Below, one piece after another: positions 26,235 to 35,319 of a stretch of DNA of 64,000 bases. The position numbers and the translations under genes are program-made. This DNA is from Vibrio campbellii CAIM 519 = NBRC 15631 = ATCC 25920 (GTDB taxonomy: Bacteria > Pseudomonadota > Gammaproteobacteria > Enterobacterales > Vibrionaceae): contig NZ_CP015863.1 in NCBI RefSeq assembly GCF_002163755.1, forward strand, positions 2,108,001 through 2,172,000, given 5' to 3'. The stretch's first letter is position 1. Every line of letters begins with the position of its first letter. Under the pieces are notes generated by a model, which had not been told where the DNA came from, made no database searches, and worked only from the letters and a program-made list of their open reading frames with translations.

Positions 26235-26600
26235 TAGAGCATTGGTCTTAAACCTACCCTTCACTCTACAGAAACCAACCTTAGTGGAAGTCATTTCAAG
26301 CAAATAAATATCGTTTCTATTAGTCTATTAGTCCCTCACCCGAAGTCCAACCAGTTAAACTATCAGAGCCTGAGACGAATCTTTTCGTCTCTAAGTTCAG
26401 AATAGCGCTCCTCTAACTAATGATTCTTTATGATTTAAGAACTGACTATCTCTGAATAATATTTCTCATAAATACATATCATAAAAATAAAAACTATTAT
26501 TTTTAATAATTCCCCATAAAAAATCGAAAACCCATAAAATTACACATTTCGCAAGCTAACTAAAATAAAAATCAATAAATCGAATTCTCTACATTTAAAT

Positions 26601-26628
26601 TTGATATGCAACTAGACTTCTGTATGAT
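26601..26628 (+). promoter_or_regulatory. Sigma-70-like promoter for the 637-residue protein gene
   Basis: The -35 element TTGATA (26601-26606) and -10 element TATGAT (26623-26628) are separated by 16 bp, 67 bp before the ATG at 26695. Confidence 0.5.
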
Positions 26629-26694
26629 GCGTCAAACTAAAACTACAAAACGTAACAACGGTATTAGTAAATATCGTTCTAAAGAGAGTCAGTT

Positions 26695-28608
26695 ATGCCC
26701 AAAAATTTCTTCTTTTTCATATTAACGTTTTTACTATCAATAAAAACTGCACACGCTACCTCCCTTTCTGACAATTTAAAAGACCATATATATTCTAGTG
26801 AATTAGGTGTTTATCATTCTAGCCTTAATAATGAAGAGTCAGAAGAGTTGCTCCTCAAGCAATTAGAGGTTGCGAATGAATGTACTGTCAGTCCCGGATA
26901 CTGTGAGCATGCGATATACTCGCTTTTAATTACAGCACAGATAAAAGTAAGGGAGACGGGTTCCACACTCGCTCAGCAAGAACTGCTTTATCTTCAAGAT
27001 GCATATACTCAGTTAGAACAAGGTGGCGAAAACCTCACAGCATTCGATGTTCCATTGAGCTTTGTGAACATACGAATAAGCCTAATGAAGCAAGAGCTTC
27101 TTAAAGACATATTAATAGCGAACGCACAAGCAACGCCCATAGAGTTTAAAGGAGCTTATGCCACATTACTCAAAGAATTAGAGAATAATCAATTTGAACG
27201 TCTTGATATTCCTTTCTTATCGGAAAATTTTAATTTTGAAAACAATCTCTCTAGGGCTTACCTACTATTATTACAATCCATTTTGAGTAGCTACTCTCAA
27301 GGTAATATTTTAAGCCTGCAAATGAATGAACTAATGAGTTCTACAATCGGAGAAACATTAAACAAGCCAGGTAGAGCGGTGCGCTGTGAAAGTTGTACAA
27401 CATCCTTTATTGTAGAGTATTATAACGATTATTCACCCATTAAAAGCTACGGTGAAACAAGCGTGGCTGAATTTGTATCCAAAAGATCACTCGCAATAGA
27501 GGGATTCGATAATTATCGCATTGCCTTCCCACACTATTACGTCCGTGAAATTATCCCTTTTTTACTGGGTTTAAAAACATATGTGCATGAGAATGCGCCT
27601 TATTTTATCGATCGCAGTCGAAATTTGAATGACTTAAGTGATAACGAACGTCTCATGATTTTTAAAGAAATCAAAGATGCAATTAAAAGTGAAGGCGTAG
27701 AACTGAGCTTATCGAGTATTGCAAATATGACATTCAGGTGGCTTACTGCTACTGGTCAAATGGAATCTTTACTTTCTTCAGGAGTTAAACTGGCGTCTCT
27801 TCGCTCAGGTCAGTTTGATCCTGGTTCCCATAATAAAATTTTTGCGGTAAATATTTTTACAAATGTTGTGTTGAAGAAAATACCAAGAATACTTGAAGGT
27901 GAGGTGTTAAGGTATGGATGTAGCAGGAGTGAGTGGCGACTACCTACTGTTTTATATATGTTACTAGAGGATAGGTGTGTATTTACTCCCACTTTCAAAA
28001 AAGGTGTATTTTCTATCACAGCTTCTACGACTTTCCATGAACAAGATGAGTCAGAATACGTGCTCTCTGTCTATCATAAGCCGACGAACACAACATTATT
28101 CAGCAAGACAATCTCTAACAAGCAAGAAATAAGGCTTTACAGAGCAGCACTTGGTGCCTTTAGTACCAAAGATTTAATCCTTTACATTCATAATAATAAC
28201 CCTGAGGTAAGAGAAGACATAGCATCAATTCAACTTTCCGACCTCATGTTTGAAACTGGTTTTGGTGGGGTTATAAAAAACAATGTGTTTTATTTTGTTA
28301 GAAAACTTAAAACGCCTGAGTTCAATCAATTCAGAGCGGAAGATTATGGTTGTCCATTTGTTCAAAGGACCAAAGAGCAACAGATAGATTGTCTCAGAGA
28401 CACACTTAACACACATCGGCTGCCAAGTTACTTCTATAAAAATATGGAGTCTATTGGCCCTGCTTTTTCTGGATTACATACTTCGCTCGAAGACATCATT
28501 AAAAGTGAAGATCGTGCTAAAAAAGAAGCGGAGAGACTGGCAATAGAGGAGCTAGTAGAAAACGCACTGAGTGGACAAGGATGGGGCTCAGGAAACGGCC
28601 CTTACTGA
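26695..28608 (+). CDS. Large secreted protein of unknown function
   Basis: A 637-residue protein with an N-terminal signal peptide (KNFFFFILTFLLSIKTAHAT, cleavage probably after AHA). The mature part is mostly helical in the first half. It contains cysteine pairs (NECTVSPGYC, RCESCTTS, GCPFVQ...IDC) compatible with disulfides in the periplasm or outside the cell. The last 40 residues are charged and helical, then glycine-rich (SGQGWGSGNGPY). No domain or catalytic motif was recognised. Codon use and base composition are markedly AT-rich, unlike ygiQ or trp, suggesting acquisition. It has its own promoter and terminator and no obvious partner gene. Confidence 0.7.
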   Translation: MPKNFFFFILTFLLSIKTAHATSLSDNLKDHIYSSELGVYHSSLNNEESEELLLKQLEVANECTVSPGYCEHAIYSLLITAQIKVRETGSTLAQQELLYLQDAYTQLEQGGENLTAFDVPLSFVNIRISLMKQELLKDILIANAQATPIEFKGAYATLLKELENNQFERLDIPFLSENFNFENNLSRAYLLLLQSILSSYSQGNILSLQMNELMSSTIGETLNKPGRAVRCESCTTSFIVEYYNDYSPIKSYGETSVAEFVSKRSLAIEGFDNYRIAFPHYYVREIIPFLLGLKTYVHENAPYFIDRSRNLNDLSDNERLMIFKEIKDAIKSEGVELSLSSIANMTFRWLTATGQMESLLSSGVKLASLRSGQFDPGSHNKIFAVNIFTNVVLKKIPRILEGEVLRYGCSRSEWRLPTVLYMLLEDRCVFTPTFKKGVFSITASTTFHEQDESEYVLSVYHKPTNTTLFSKTISNKQEIRLYRAALGAFSTKDLILYIHNNNPEVREDIASIQLSDLMFETGFGGVIKNNVFYFVRKLKTPEFNQFRAEDYGCPFVQRTKEQQIDCLRDTLNTHRLPSYFYKNMESIGPAFSGLHTSLEDIIKSEDRAKKEAERLAIEELVENALSGQGWGSGNGPY

Positions 28609-29340
28609 CTATAAGTTGATAATTATACCTACTGTATATCTGTTTTGACAAAGTTGATATAAAGAGCGAACTCTCCCTAGTTCAGAATGACGAAAATGGC
28701 TCCAGATCTTAATCAGGAGCCATTTTTAGTAGTATTAAACTTAAAAAGAAACCGATAACCACCCGTCAGATAGAACTCATAAAATATTACAACAGTCTTT
28801 ATCTGCCCTCTTAATCCTATTAACATCGGAATAGACTTGGTTTTAAAATAGATATCTTTATTCCTAGTAAATAGGAATAAATATAAAACCATTCCCCCTC
28901 CCTTTCTCGACATTGACACAGTCTAGGAACCAATATTACCTATAGATTTATAAAATCAGATAAATCATGAATCTAAAACGGAGTTTTAATTTATCTCCTC
29001 GTATCAAAACCAATAAAATCATCATTTAATGGCTATGTTAAAAATGAAGCGAAGTGGAAATTTCTTTCATAATAAATACAGACACCTAGAAAGACAAACG
29101 TCACAAACTTGTAACTTTTTTGAAGAGTTAAATATTCAATTCAAATAAATAGATATATTTTACAAGTCTCAAAATCAGTAAAAAACCACTATATATTTGA
29201 CCTTCTCTCTCATTTTATTTTCTTACCTGCATAAAAAAACAAAATATCAAAAAACTGATAATTTACATTTTTAAAACATCTGATTGTAGATAATTTGTAA
29301 TTTCCTGTAGGGTTAAATTCTCTACCCAAAAGGTTAAATT
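28609..29340. other. Long AT-rich non-coding gap before the metalloprotease gene
   Basis: These 732 bp hold a terminator (28693-28727) for the preceding gene and otherwise no convincing frame on either strand. The right part is very AT-rich and presumably carries the protease promoter. No specific site was recognised. Confidence 0.6.
28693..28730 (+). terminator. Terminator after the 637-residue secreted protein gene
   Basis: The stem AAAATGGCTCC (28693-28703) / GGAGCCATTTT (28716-28726) is followed by further T. Its loop differs from the three repeated terminators upstream. Confidence 0.85.
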
Positions 29341-31200
29341 ATGAAAAAAAATACTATTCTTAAAAATGCATTATTTGGCATGGCCTGCCTCTCTTCATCG
29401 ACGTCTTTTTCAGCAGAAACTATTGACCTAGAGGAAATAAACATTGGAGCGGGTGAAATTTCGCAACTCAAAGCGTTATTATCTCTAGAACCGTCTAGTG
29501 AACTCAATTTAGAATTGACGCAAGAGCTCCCTGATGGCACAACGAGACAAAAGTTTAGCCAACGGTACAATAACACCGATATCAAATCAGCTATTGTGAC
29601 GATCCGTGTCGCCCCTCAAATGCCAAGCCGCTTCCTAGAAGCACATGGTGTGGTCGTCAAAGGCTTAGCTCAAGACCTTTCTGAAGAAACCTCTGTTATT
29701 GGCTCAGACGCTATCAAAGAGCTCGTGATAAATCGTCGTAATTTAAGTCAAGAGCAACAAAACTCAATCAAGATTAAGCGACTCATCGAACTCGATACCA
29801 ACCAACAAGCTAAGTACGTTTACGAATTAAATTTTATTAAAGTCGAAGGCAACACGATCAGCCGACCATTCGTGATTATAGACGCTAAAACTGGCGCTCT
29901 AATCAGAGAATGGGACGGAATGCACCATGCAATGGCCCCAGCTCTAGGTAGTGGTATTGGCGGCAATGAGAAAACACAATCTTATCGTTATGGTACGGAT
30001 TACGAGCACCTGAGTATTACAAAAGAAGGAAACCGCTGTTACCTTGATAATGATAAGGTGATGACAGTTGATATGCGCTATAGCTGGGATTTGGAGCAGG
30101 AACAAAAGCCATACTCTTATCTTTGTTACGACGAAAAAAATACCAATGATCGACGCTTCGTTAACGGTGCTTATTCTGCGCTTAATGATGCTCATTACTT
30201 TGGCAATGTGATATACCGTTTGTATCAGGATTGGCTTAATACCGCTCCCCTAACCTTTAAACTCAAAATGCGTGTCCATTTTGGTTATAAATTTGAAAAC
30301 GCGTTTTGGGATGGTGAAGCCATGACCTTTGGAGATGGTGACACCACATTTTACCCGCTTGTCGACATCAACGTTAGTACTCACGAGGTGAGTCATGGCT
30401 TTACGGAACAAAACTCAAATCTTGAGTACAATAATCAATCTGGAGGCATCAACGAGGCGTTTTCTGACATCGCTGGCGAGGCAGCAGAATTCTATATGAA
30501 AGGCTCTGTTGACTGGGTTGTTGGATCAGACATTACCAAAGGGGAAGGCGGGTTACGCTACTTTGATCAGCCAGAGAAGGATGGTCGCTCCATTGGACAC
30601 TTTCGTGATTACCGTGATGGGATGAATGTTCATTTGAGTAGTGGCATTTTTAACAAGGCATTCTATCTATTGGTCACACGCAACAACTGGGACATCAAAG
30701 ACGCATTTAGGGTTTTTGCTTTAGCTAATCAGCTTTATTGGCACGAGCAATCGACGTTTAACCATGCGGCTTGCGGTGTGAAACGTGCTGCCAAAGACTT
30801 ACAACTTGAGCAAAGAGATATTATTGATGCATTTTACAGCGTTGGGGTAAATGCAATATGTGCGCTACCTTCAGACATTACTGAACTGAGACTCGGAACG
30901 CCGCTTGAGGAACTGCAAGGAGACAAAGGTCAAGATTATTACTATTCCGTGTTAGTTCCTCCAGGTAAAGATAAGCTGGTTATAGATTTAGAGCGCTCAG
31001 ATTACCAAAGTGATAACGATGCGGACTTATTCGTTAGCTTTGAGGAAAAACCCACTTCAATTGAAGCGCAATGTCAGTCCAAAACCTATGAAAGCAAAGA
31101 GCAATGTAGCTTCAACAACCCGGAAGCAGGTGTATACCTGATCTTAGTTAGAGGATACTTTAACTTTGAAAACTACCAATTAACGGCTCGTATTGAGTAG
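29341..31200 (+). CDS. Secreted M4-family (thermolysin-like) zinc metalloprotease
   Basis: A 619-residue precursor: signal peptide (MKKNTILKNALFGMACLSSS...FSAET), a propeptide of the FTP/PepSY type (residues ~30-200), a catalytic domain, and a C-terminal pre-peptidase (PPC) domain ending YLILVRGYF. Zinc ligands are His348 and His352 in HEVSH with catalytic Glu349; the third ligand is Glu372 in NEAFSD. The sequence around the active site (HEVSHGFTEQNSN, SGGINEAFSDIAGEAAEFYM) is close to Vibrio haemagglutinin/protease and vibriolysin. Such enzymes leave by type II secretion and are usually induced at high cell density by LuxR/HapR-type regulators. The gene is alone in an AT-rich setting. Confidence 0.92.
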   Translation: MKKNTILKNALFGMACLSSSTSFSAETIDLEEINIGAGEISQLKALLSLEPSSELNLELTQELPDGTTRQKFSQRYNNTDIKSAIVTIRVAPQMPSRFLEAHGVVVKGLAQDLSEETSVIGSDAIKELVINRRNLSQEQQNSIKIKRLIELDTNQQAKYVYELNFIKVEGNTISRPFVIIDAKTGALIREWDGMHHAMAPALGSGIGGNEKTQSYRYGTDYEHLSITKEGNRCYLDNDKVMTVDMRYSWDLEQEQKPYSYLCYDEKNTNDRRFVNGAYSALNDAHYFGNVIYRLYQDWLNTAPLTFKLKMRVHFGYKFENAFWDGEAMTFGDGDTTFYPLVDINVSTHEVSHGFTEQNSNLEYNNQSGGINEAFSDIAGEAAEFYMKGSVDWVVGSDITKGEGGLRYFDQPEKDGRSIGHFRDYRDGMNVHLSSGIFNKAFYLLVTRNNWDIKDAFRVFALANQLYWHEQSTFNHAACGVKRAAKDLQLEQRDIIDAFYSVGVNAICALPSDITELRLGTPLEELQGDKGQDYYYSVLVPPGKDKLVIDLERSDYQSDNDADLFVSFEEKPTSIEAQCQSKTYESKEQCSFNNPEAGVYLILVRGYFNFENYQLTARIE

Positions 31201-31355
31201 TTACCCCAAAACTAAGCTGGTCTCTATGCTAGACCAGCTTATGATTCCTTACATACCTTTGCCTATATCTGGACCCAATCAATTTCAAATGCCGAGTGCA
31301 CAGCAATGTCACAGAATTTTCTAGCTTAAGTTAAACTCGGCAGGAAGCTTGTGAA

Positions 31356-32171
31356 CTACACAAAAGTGACGCGATGCATCTTCCTTGGTTGGTCCCCATA
31401 ATCGATGACCGCGTAATGTTGAGTGCAACGATTATCCCAAATCGCTACAGAACCTGGTTGCCACTTAAACCGAACTTGGTATTCTGGCTGGCGAGCAATC
31501 GCAAACAATTCGTTTAACAGCTGCTTACCTTCCGTATGCCCCACTTCATTGATATGACGAGTAAACTGCTCATTAATAAATAGGGTTTCCTTGCCCGTTT
31601 CCGGGTGTATTTTTATCACTGGGTGCACAACGGGTGGATTTAGATGAGAAACTTCAAGCAGTCGATGATGCCAATCAAGCTCAATATCTTCCTCAGCAAC
31701 CTCTTCAAAGGCAGTAAGAGAATGGGTTGCAGACAACTGTCTTAACTTCGTTTTCATCGTATTGTCGAGCGCATCAAAAACGGCAGTCATAGAAACCCAA
31801 ATCGTATCTCCGCCAGTATTCGGGACGTGTTGAGCATGCAGAATCGCCCCTTTAGAAGGCTGCTCTCTCCACGTTAAATCGGTATGCCAGTAACTCTCGA
31901 GTGGCGCATTGCCTTTGGTGGTTTCAATAATACTGACTTGAGGCGAGGACTCGACGTTGGGAAAGAAGGGATGAGCAGGCTCCAACTCCCCAAAGTACTG
32001 AGCCAGTTCTAACTGCTGCTCAGGTGACATAGTTTGACCATCAAAAAAGATAACTTGATGCTCTATTAGGGCTTGATAAATTCCTTCCAGATCTTCTGCA
32101 TTGCAGTTGGCCAAATCTATGCCATGAATACGCGCACCGATATGCGGAGTGATTGGCTCAATCTCTATCAT
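31356..32171 (-). CDS. TauD/TfdA-family alpha-ketoglutarate-dependent dioxygenase
   Basis: A 271-residue non-haem iron(II) dioxygenase. Iron ligands are His and Asp in SYWHTDLTW and the distal His in NRCTQHYA. The 2-oxoglutarate-binding Arg is in RKMHRVTF at the C-terminus. N-terminal IEPITPHIGARIHGIDL is the TauD-type start. The family includes taurine and other alkylsulfonate dioxygenases, but no tau transporter genes are adjacent, so the substrate is open. An upstream ATG at 32237 is in frame; 32171 is preferred because it follows AAGAGAG and starts the conserved domain. Confidence 0.88.
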   Translation of the reverse strand: MIEIEPITPHIGARIHGIDLANCNAEDLEGIYQALIEHQVIFFDGQTMSPEQQLELAQYFGELEPAHPFFPNVESSPQVSIIETTKGNAPLESYWHTDLTWREQPSKGAILHAQHVPNTGGDTIWVSMTAVFDALDNTMKTKLRQLSATHSLTAFEEVAEEDIELDWHHRLLEVSHLNPPVVHPVIKIHPETGKETLFINEQFTRHINEVGHTEGKQLLNELFAIARQPEYQVRFKWQPGSVAIWDNRCTQHYAVIDYGDQPRKMHRVTFV

Positions 32172-32371
32172 TACAACTCTCTTGATGTTGATTCTTATCA
32201 GACTACAAAGACCATAGCATGCACGAATTACTTTCAATTGATTTGAGTTTTAGATGTCTTTGATATGCGCCACTCTCAATGAGGCAAGATTCAAGCTCAC
32301 GCAACGATGTCTATCGTTCAAACCTAAGCCCAAGCATGCTTTGAGACCAACTTAATCCAGAACTTTAGATA

Positions 32372-32403
32372 ATAAAAAACCGAGCACGTAAAGCACTCGG
32401 TTT
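32372..32403 (-). terminator. Terminator of the chemoreceptor gene
   Basis: Read on the minus strand, AAACCGAGTGC and GCTCGGTTTTTT form a 6-8 bp stem followed by a T-run, 24 bp past the stop of the methyl-accepting protein gene. Confidence 0.75.
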
Positions 32404-32426
32404 AAATTAATAACGATGAGACGGAA

Positions 32427-34523
32427 TTAAGACAGCTTAAACTTACTCAGTTCACCGTGAAGATCGCTCGCTTTTACGGTGAGTTCGTTACTGATCTCTA
32501 CAGAAGAGGTCATAGTGTCCATCACCTCTACTGCGGTATCGTTGATGATCACCACATTACGGTTGATCTCTTCCGATACAGAACTCTGCTCTTCTGCTGC
32601 CGAAGCGATTTGGTTATTCATGTCGTTGATGACTTCAATCGCTTGGTTGATTTCAGACAGCGCTAGATGTGCCGCTTGCGTCTCGCCCTTAGTATCGGTC
32701 GCTTGTTTTTGGCTTTGCTCCATCAGCACAACGATCGATTGCGTTTCTTGCTCTAGTCGAGCCAGCATTGCGCGGATCTCTTCCGTCGACCCTTGTGTGC
32801 GGTTTGCAAGGTTACGAACCTCATCGGCCACCACCGCGAAACCTCGGCCAGCCTCACCTGCGCGTGCAGCTTCAATCGCTGCATTAAGCGCTAGTAAGTT
32901 GGTTTGCTCAGCAATACCGCCAATTTCACTCAAAATACCCTGAATTGCCGTGCTGGAATCCACCAGATTCTGCGTTTGTTGCTGCGCATCGTTGACTTGC
33001 ATTGCCAAGCTATCCACCGCACTCGCAGCGTTATCCATTCGCGTCATGCCGTTCAGGCTATTGCTTTGTACTTGGCTTGCCGCAGCGGCTGCTTGAACCG
33101 CAGAGTTCGCAACTTCCTGCGCGGTTGCACTCATTTCATTGATCGCCGTTGCTAACGAGTTTACTTCGTTAACCTGAGCATTCAATTGGTCGCGAGAAGC
33201 CGCAGCACGTGTTTGGCCTTCTGTTGCATTCTTATCCACTTGATCTGCGGTTGCCATTACGGTCAATAGCATCTCTTGCATACGCGACAAGAAGGTATTG
33301 AACCAATGTGCAAGTTGCGCGGTTTCATCTTTACCCTTCACTTCAATACGGTAAGTCAGATCCCCCTCGCCTTGTGCCGCGTCTTTAAAACGTTCAACCA
33401 AGTTGCTCAACACTTTGCCAAGCGAGTTCGCAATGAATGCCATCGCGGCAATGCCTAAAATAGCAGCGAAGATCCCCGCCCACACACCTTTTTCAAGCGC
33501 TTCCGAACTCTGCTCATCACTCCATTGCTGGTACTCATCGACGCTTTTTGTGAGGTGACTACTGGGAACCGACACCATGACTACCCATGGCGCATCACTG
33601 GTATCAATAGCGGTGATCGCATACTCATCACCATCAAAAGCGACAAGGCCAGCACCATCGCGCTTCGCAACCGACTGAATGTTCGACCACTCGGCAGCCA
33701 GCTCTGAAGAAACTTTCTTACCCACCATTGCACCATCTCGGCTGTTTGCCAAGGTAATACCTTTCCAAGAGGTGATAAGAATTTTACCCTTGCCATCAAA
33801 CAAGTTACGCGCTGATTGTTCACTCTGGCTTTGTAGTTCATACAGAGACAAATCAAAACCAAGCGAACCGATGATCTTGCCATCTTGTTTGATCGGTTGG
33901 CTGATGGTTGTAATCAGCTCTTGCTTGCCTCGTACAGGATAAAAGTACGGCTCCATGACGAAGGTTTTGCCCGTTTCGTAAGGCATTAAGTGCCAATCGT
34001 CTTTGCGTTCGCCACTGCTGTTTAGCTCTGTGTTGCTAAAGCTTTCCATCGCCACTGCATCAAAACTGTTTTGATCATTTGGCGAGAAAAAAGGCGCAAG
34101 GTAACCTTGGCTGTTAAAACCGTCTTCAGGATTAAGCGTCACTTGCTGTGGCCAAGTTTTGTCTTGCCAAACCATGTAGCCTGCAAATACCGCTTTGTTT
34201 TGTGCTTCTAGCGCGGCAGTAAACTGTTTAACAATAAGGTCTGCACTTGCGTTAGTTTCTGAGCTCAACTCGATGATCGAACGTACTTGCTTCAAGTTTG
34301 CAAGTACAGGATCAAGCTGGTTCGCAATATTCAGACCTTGCTGAATCGCAGTGTTTTGCAGATCGGTACTGGTCGCATCCGTTAATTGCGCTTTTACTTT
34401 CTCGTTCACTTGCTTGTTCACGTCAGTAAATGCATCGGTAGTCATACCCATTGCAATCAATAAAGTGAACGCCATTGCACCGCCCGCACTGACTGCGATT
34501 CGAGTACGTATACTGTTAAACAT
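32427..34523 (-). CDS. Methyl-accepting chemotaxis protein with double-Cache sensor
   Basis: A 698-residue chemoreceptor. It has a first transmembrane helix (IAVSAGGAMAFTLLIAMG), a periplasmic dCache-type sensor (about residues 35-345, including WQDKTWPQQVTLNPEDGF and IIGSLGFDLSL), and a second membrane helix (GVWAGIFAAILGIAAMAFIA). A HAMP segment follows, then the cytoplasmic signalling domain with the hairpin tip IGGIAEQTNLLALNAAIEAARAGE. It couples a periplasmic ligand, often an amino or organic acid for dCache, to CheA/CheW. The start at 34523 (MFNSIRTRI) follows AGAGGTGACT; an upstream ATG at 34586 lacks such a site. No che genes are adjacent. Confidence 0.93.
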   Translation of the reverse strand: MFNSIRTRIAVSAGGAMAFTLLIAMGMTTDAFTDVNKQVNEKVKAQLTDATSTDLQNTAIQQGLNIANQLDPVLANLKQVRSIIELSSETNASADLIVKQFTAALEAQNKAVFAGYMVWQDKTWPQQVTLNPEDGFNSQGYLAPFFSPNDQNSFDAVAMESFSNTELNSSGERKDDWHLMPYETGKTFVMEPYFYPVRGKQELITTISQPIKQDGKIIGSLGFDLSLYELQSQSEQSARNLFDGKGKILITSWKGITLANSRDGAMVGKKVSSELAAEWSNIQSVAKRDGAGLVAFDGDEYAITAIDTSDAPWVVMVSVPSSHLTKSVDEYQQWSDEQSSEALEKGVWAGIFAAILGIAAMAFIANSLGKVLSNLVERFKDAAQGEGDLTYRIEVKGKDETAQLAHWFNTFLSRMQEMLLTVMATADQVDKNATEGQTRAAASRDQLNAQVNEVNSLATAINEMSATAQEVANSAVQAAAAASQVQSNSLNGMTRMDNAASAVDSLAMQVNDAQQQTQNLVDSSTAIQGILSEIGGIAEQTNLLALNAAIEAARAGEAGRGFAVVADEVRNLANRTQGSTEEIRAMLARLEQETQSIVVLMEQSQKQATDTKGETQAAHLALSEINQAIEVINDMNNQIASAAEEQSSVSEEINRNVVIINDTAVEVMDTMTSSVEISNELTVKASDLHGELSKFKLS

Positions 34524-34910
34524 AGTCACCTCTGTAACTGATGATAGATTGGCATTATTTTTAGAAATTTCATGGATTTTAAACAACAGAGGTGAACAGG
34601 AGACGTCAAGACATGAACAGAAAGAGAATAAAAAGATAAAACTTGTTAACAGCGTAACGTATGTGGTCAGTTTTATATTTTAACGTATGAGCCCTACAAT
34701 AAATAAAGCCTTCCAATAATCTGTCTAAGTTATTGTATTTATAAAATATTAACTCAAATAATAAAATGCATTTTATACGAAAGTATTCATGCATTTTTGC
34801 TCTTTTTTACTGAGTATTAGATTACTCAAACCGTGACTCGAGTCACAGTTAATTTTATTCATATCCCTGTTTTTATTGCAGTTATTTACTCCCTGAAACG
34901 AAAGTAAGGC
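34524..34910. other. Intergenic region upstream of the chemoreceptor gene
   Basis: An AT-rich, 387-bp non-coding stretch between the end of the gtrA-like gene and the start of the chemoreceptor gene, both on the minus strand. It should contain the chemoreceptor promoter; no clear element was identified and no frame looks coding. Confidence 0.5.
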
Positions 34911-35315
34911 TCATTGTTGGCTAAAGACCCACTTTGAGCTGAGTAAGTAATTACTCATCATGCCAACCAATATTCCCAGAGCCAGAGCCAGGAACACCAT
35001 ATAGTCTTGTGTTCCGAACATAAGCGTCCAACCTTTAAAAGCGGCAAAGTTAGGCACTGCACTAATGCAAGCACTCGCCATAAATTTCAGCCACTGATAC
35101 AACGGGTTATGTTTGTCTGCTTGAGAGAAAGTAAGCCAGCGATTTCCTAGCCAAGTCGTGGTTGCTGCAAACAAAAAAGCGATGCTGCGAGCCGCCATCA
35201 GATCCAAGCCAGCCACATGGAATAACAAGGAAAAGATAAGGGTATCGACCACAAAGCCGATACCACCAACCAGAGCAAACCTTTCTAACGGAGCAAATTT
35301 TGTTAATTTACCCAC
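34911..35315 (-). CDS. GtrA-like membrane protein
   Basis: A 134-residue protein with four hydrophobic segments (FALVGGIGFVVDTLIFSLLFH near the start, LALALGILVGMMSNYLLSSKWVF at the end) typical of the GtrA family. GtrA members are thought to help flip undecaprenyl-linked sugars across the inner membrane. It is the last gene of a three-gene operon, 4 bp after the ArnT-like glycosyltransferase and behind a GtrB/ArnC-like glycosyltransferase. That is the classical set for moving a sugar to the periplasm and onto lipopolysaccharide or another target. Confidence 0.85.
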   Translation of the reverse strand: MGKLTKFAPLERFALVGGIGFVVDTLIFSLLFHVAGLDLMAARSIAFLFAATTTWLGNRWLTFSQADKHNPLYQWLKFMASACISAVPNFAAFKGWTLMFGTQDYMVFLALALGILVGMMSNYLLSSKWVFSQQ

Positions 35316-35319
35316 TCCG

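Larger units (their letters stand above)
26093..26694. other. AT-rich non-coding region with terminator, hairpin and promoter
   Basis: The 602 bp contain the third copy of the repeated terminator (26202-26230), an inverted repeat GAGACGA (26372-26378) / TCGTCTC (26385-26391) without a T-run, and a promoter-like pair near the right end. No frame looks coding. Confidence 0.6.

Noticed and set aside
26372..26391. Hairpin GAGACGA/TCGTCTC as a terminator
   Set aside because: No T-run follows on either strand, and no gene end is close enough.
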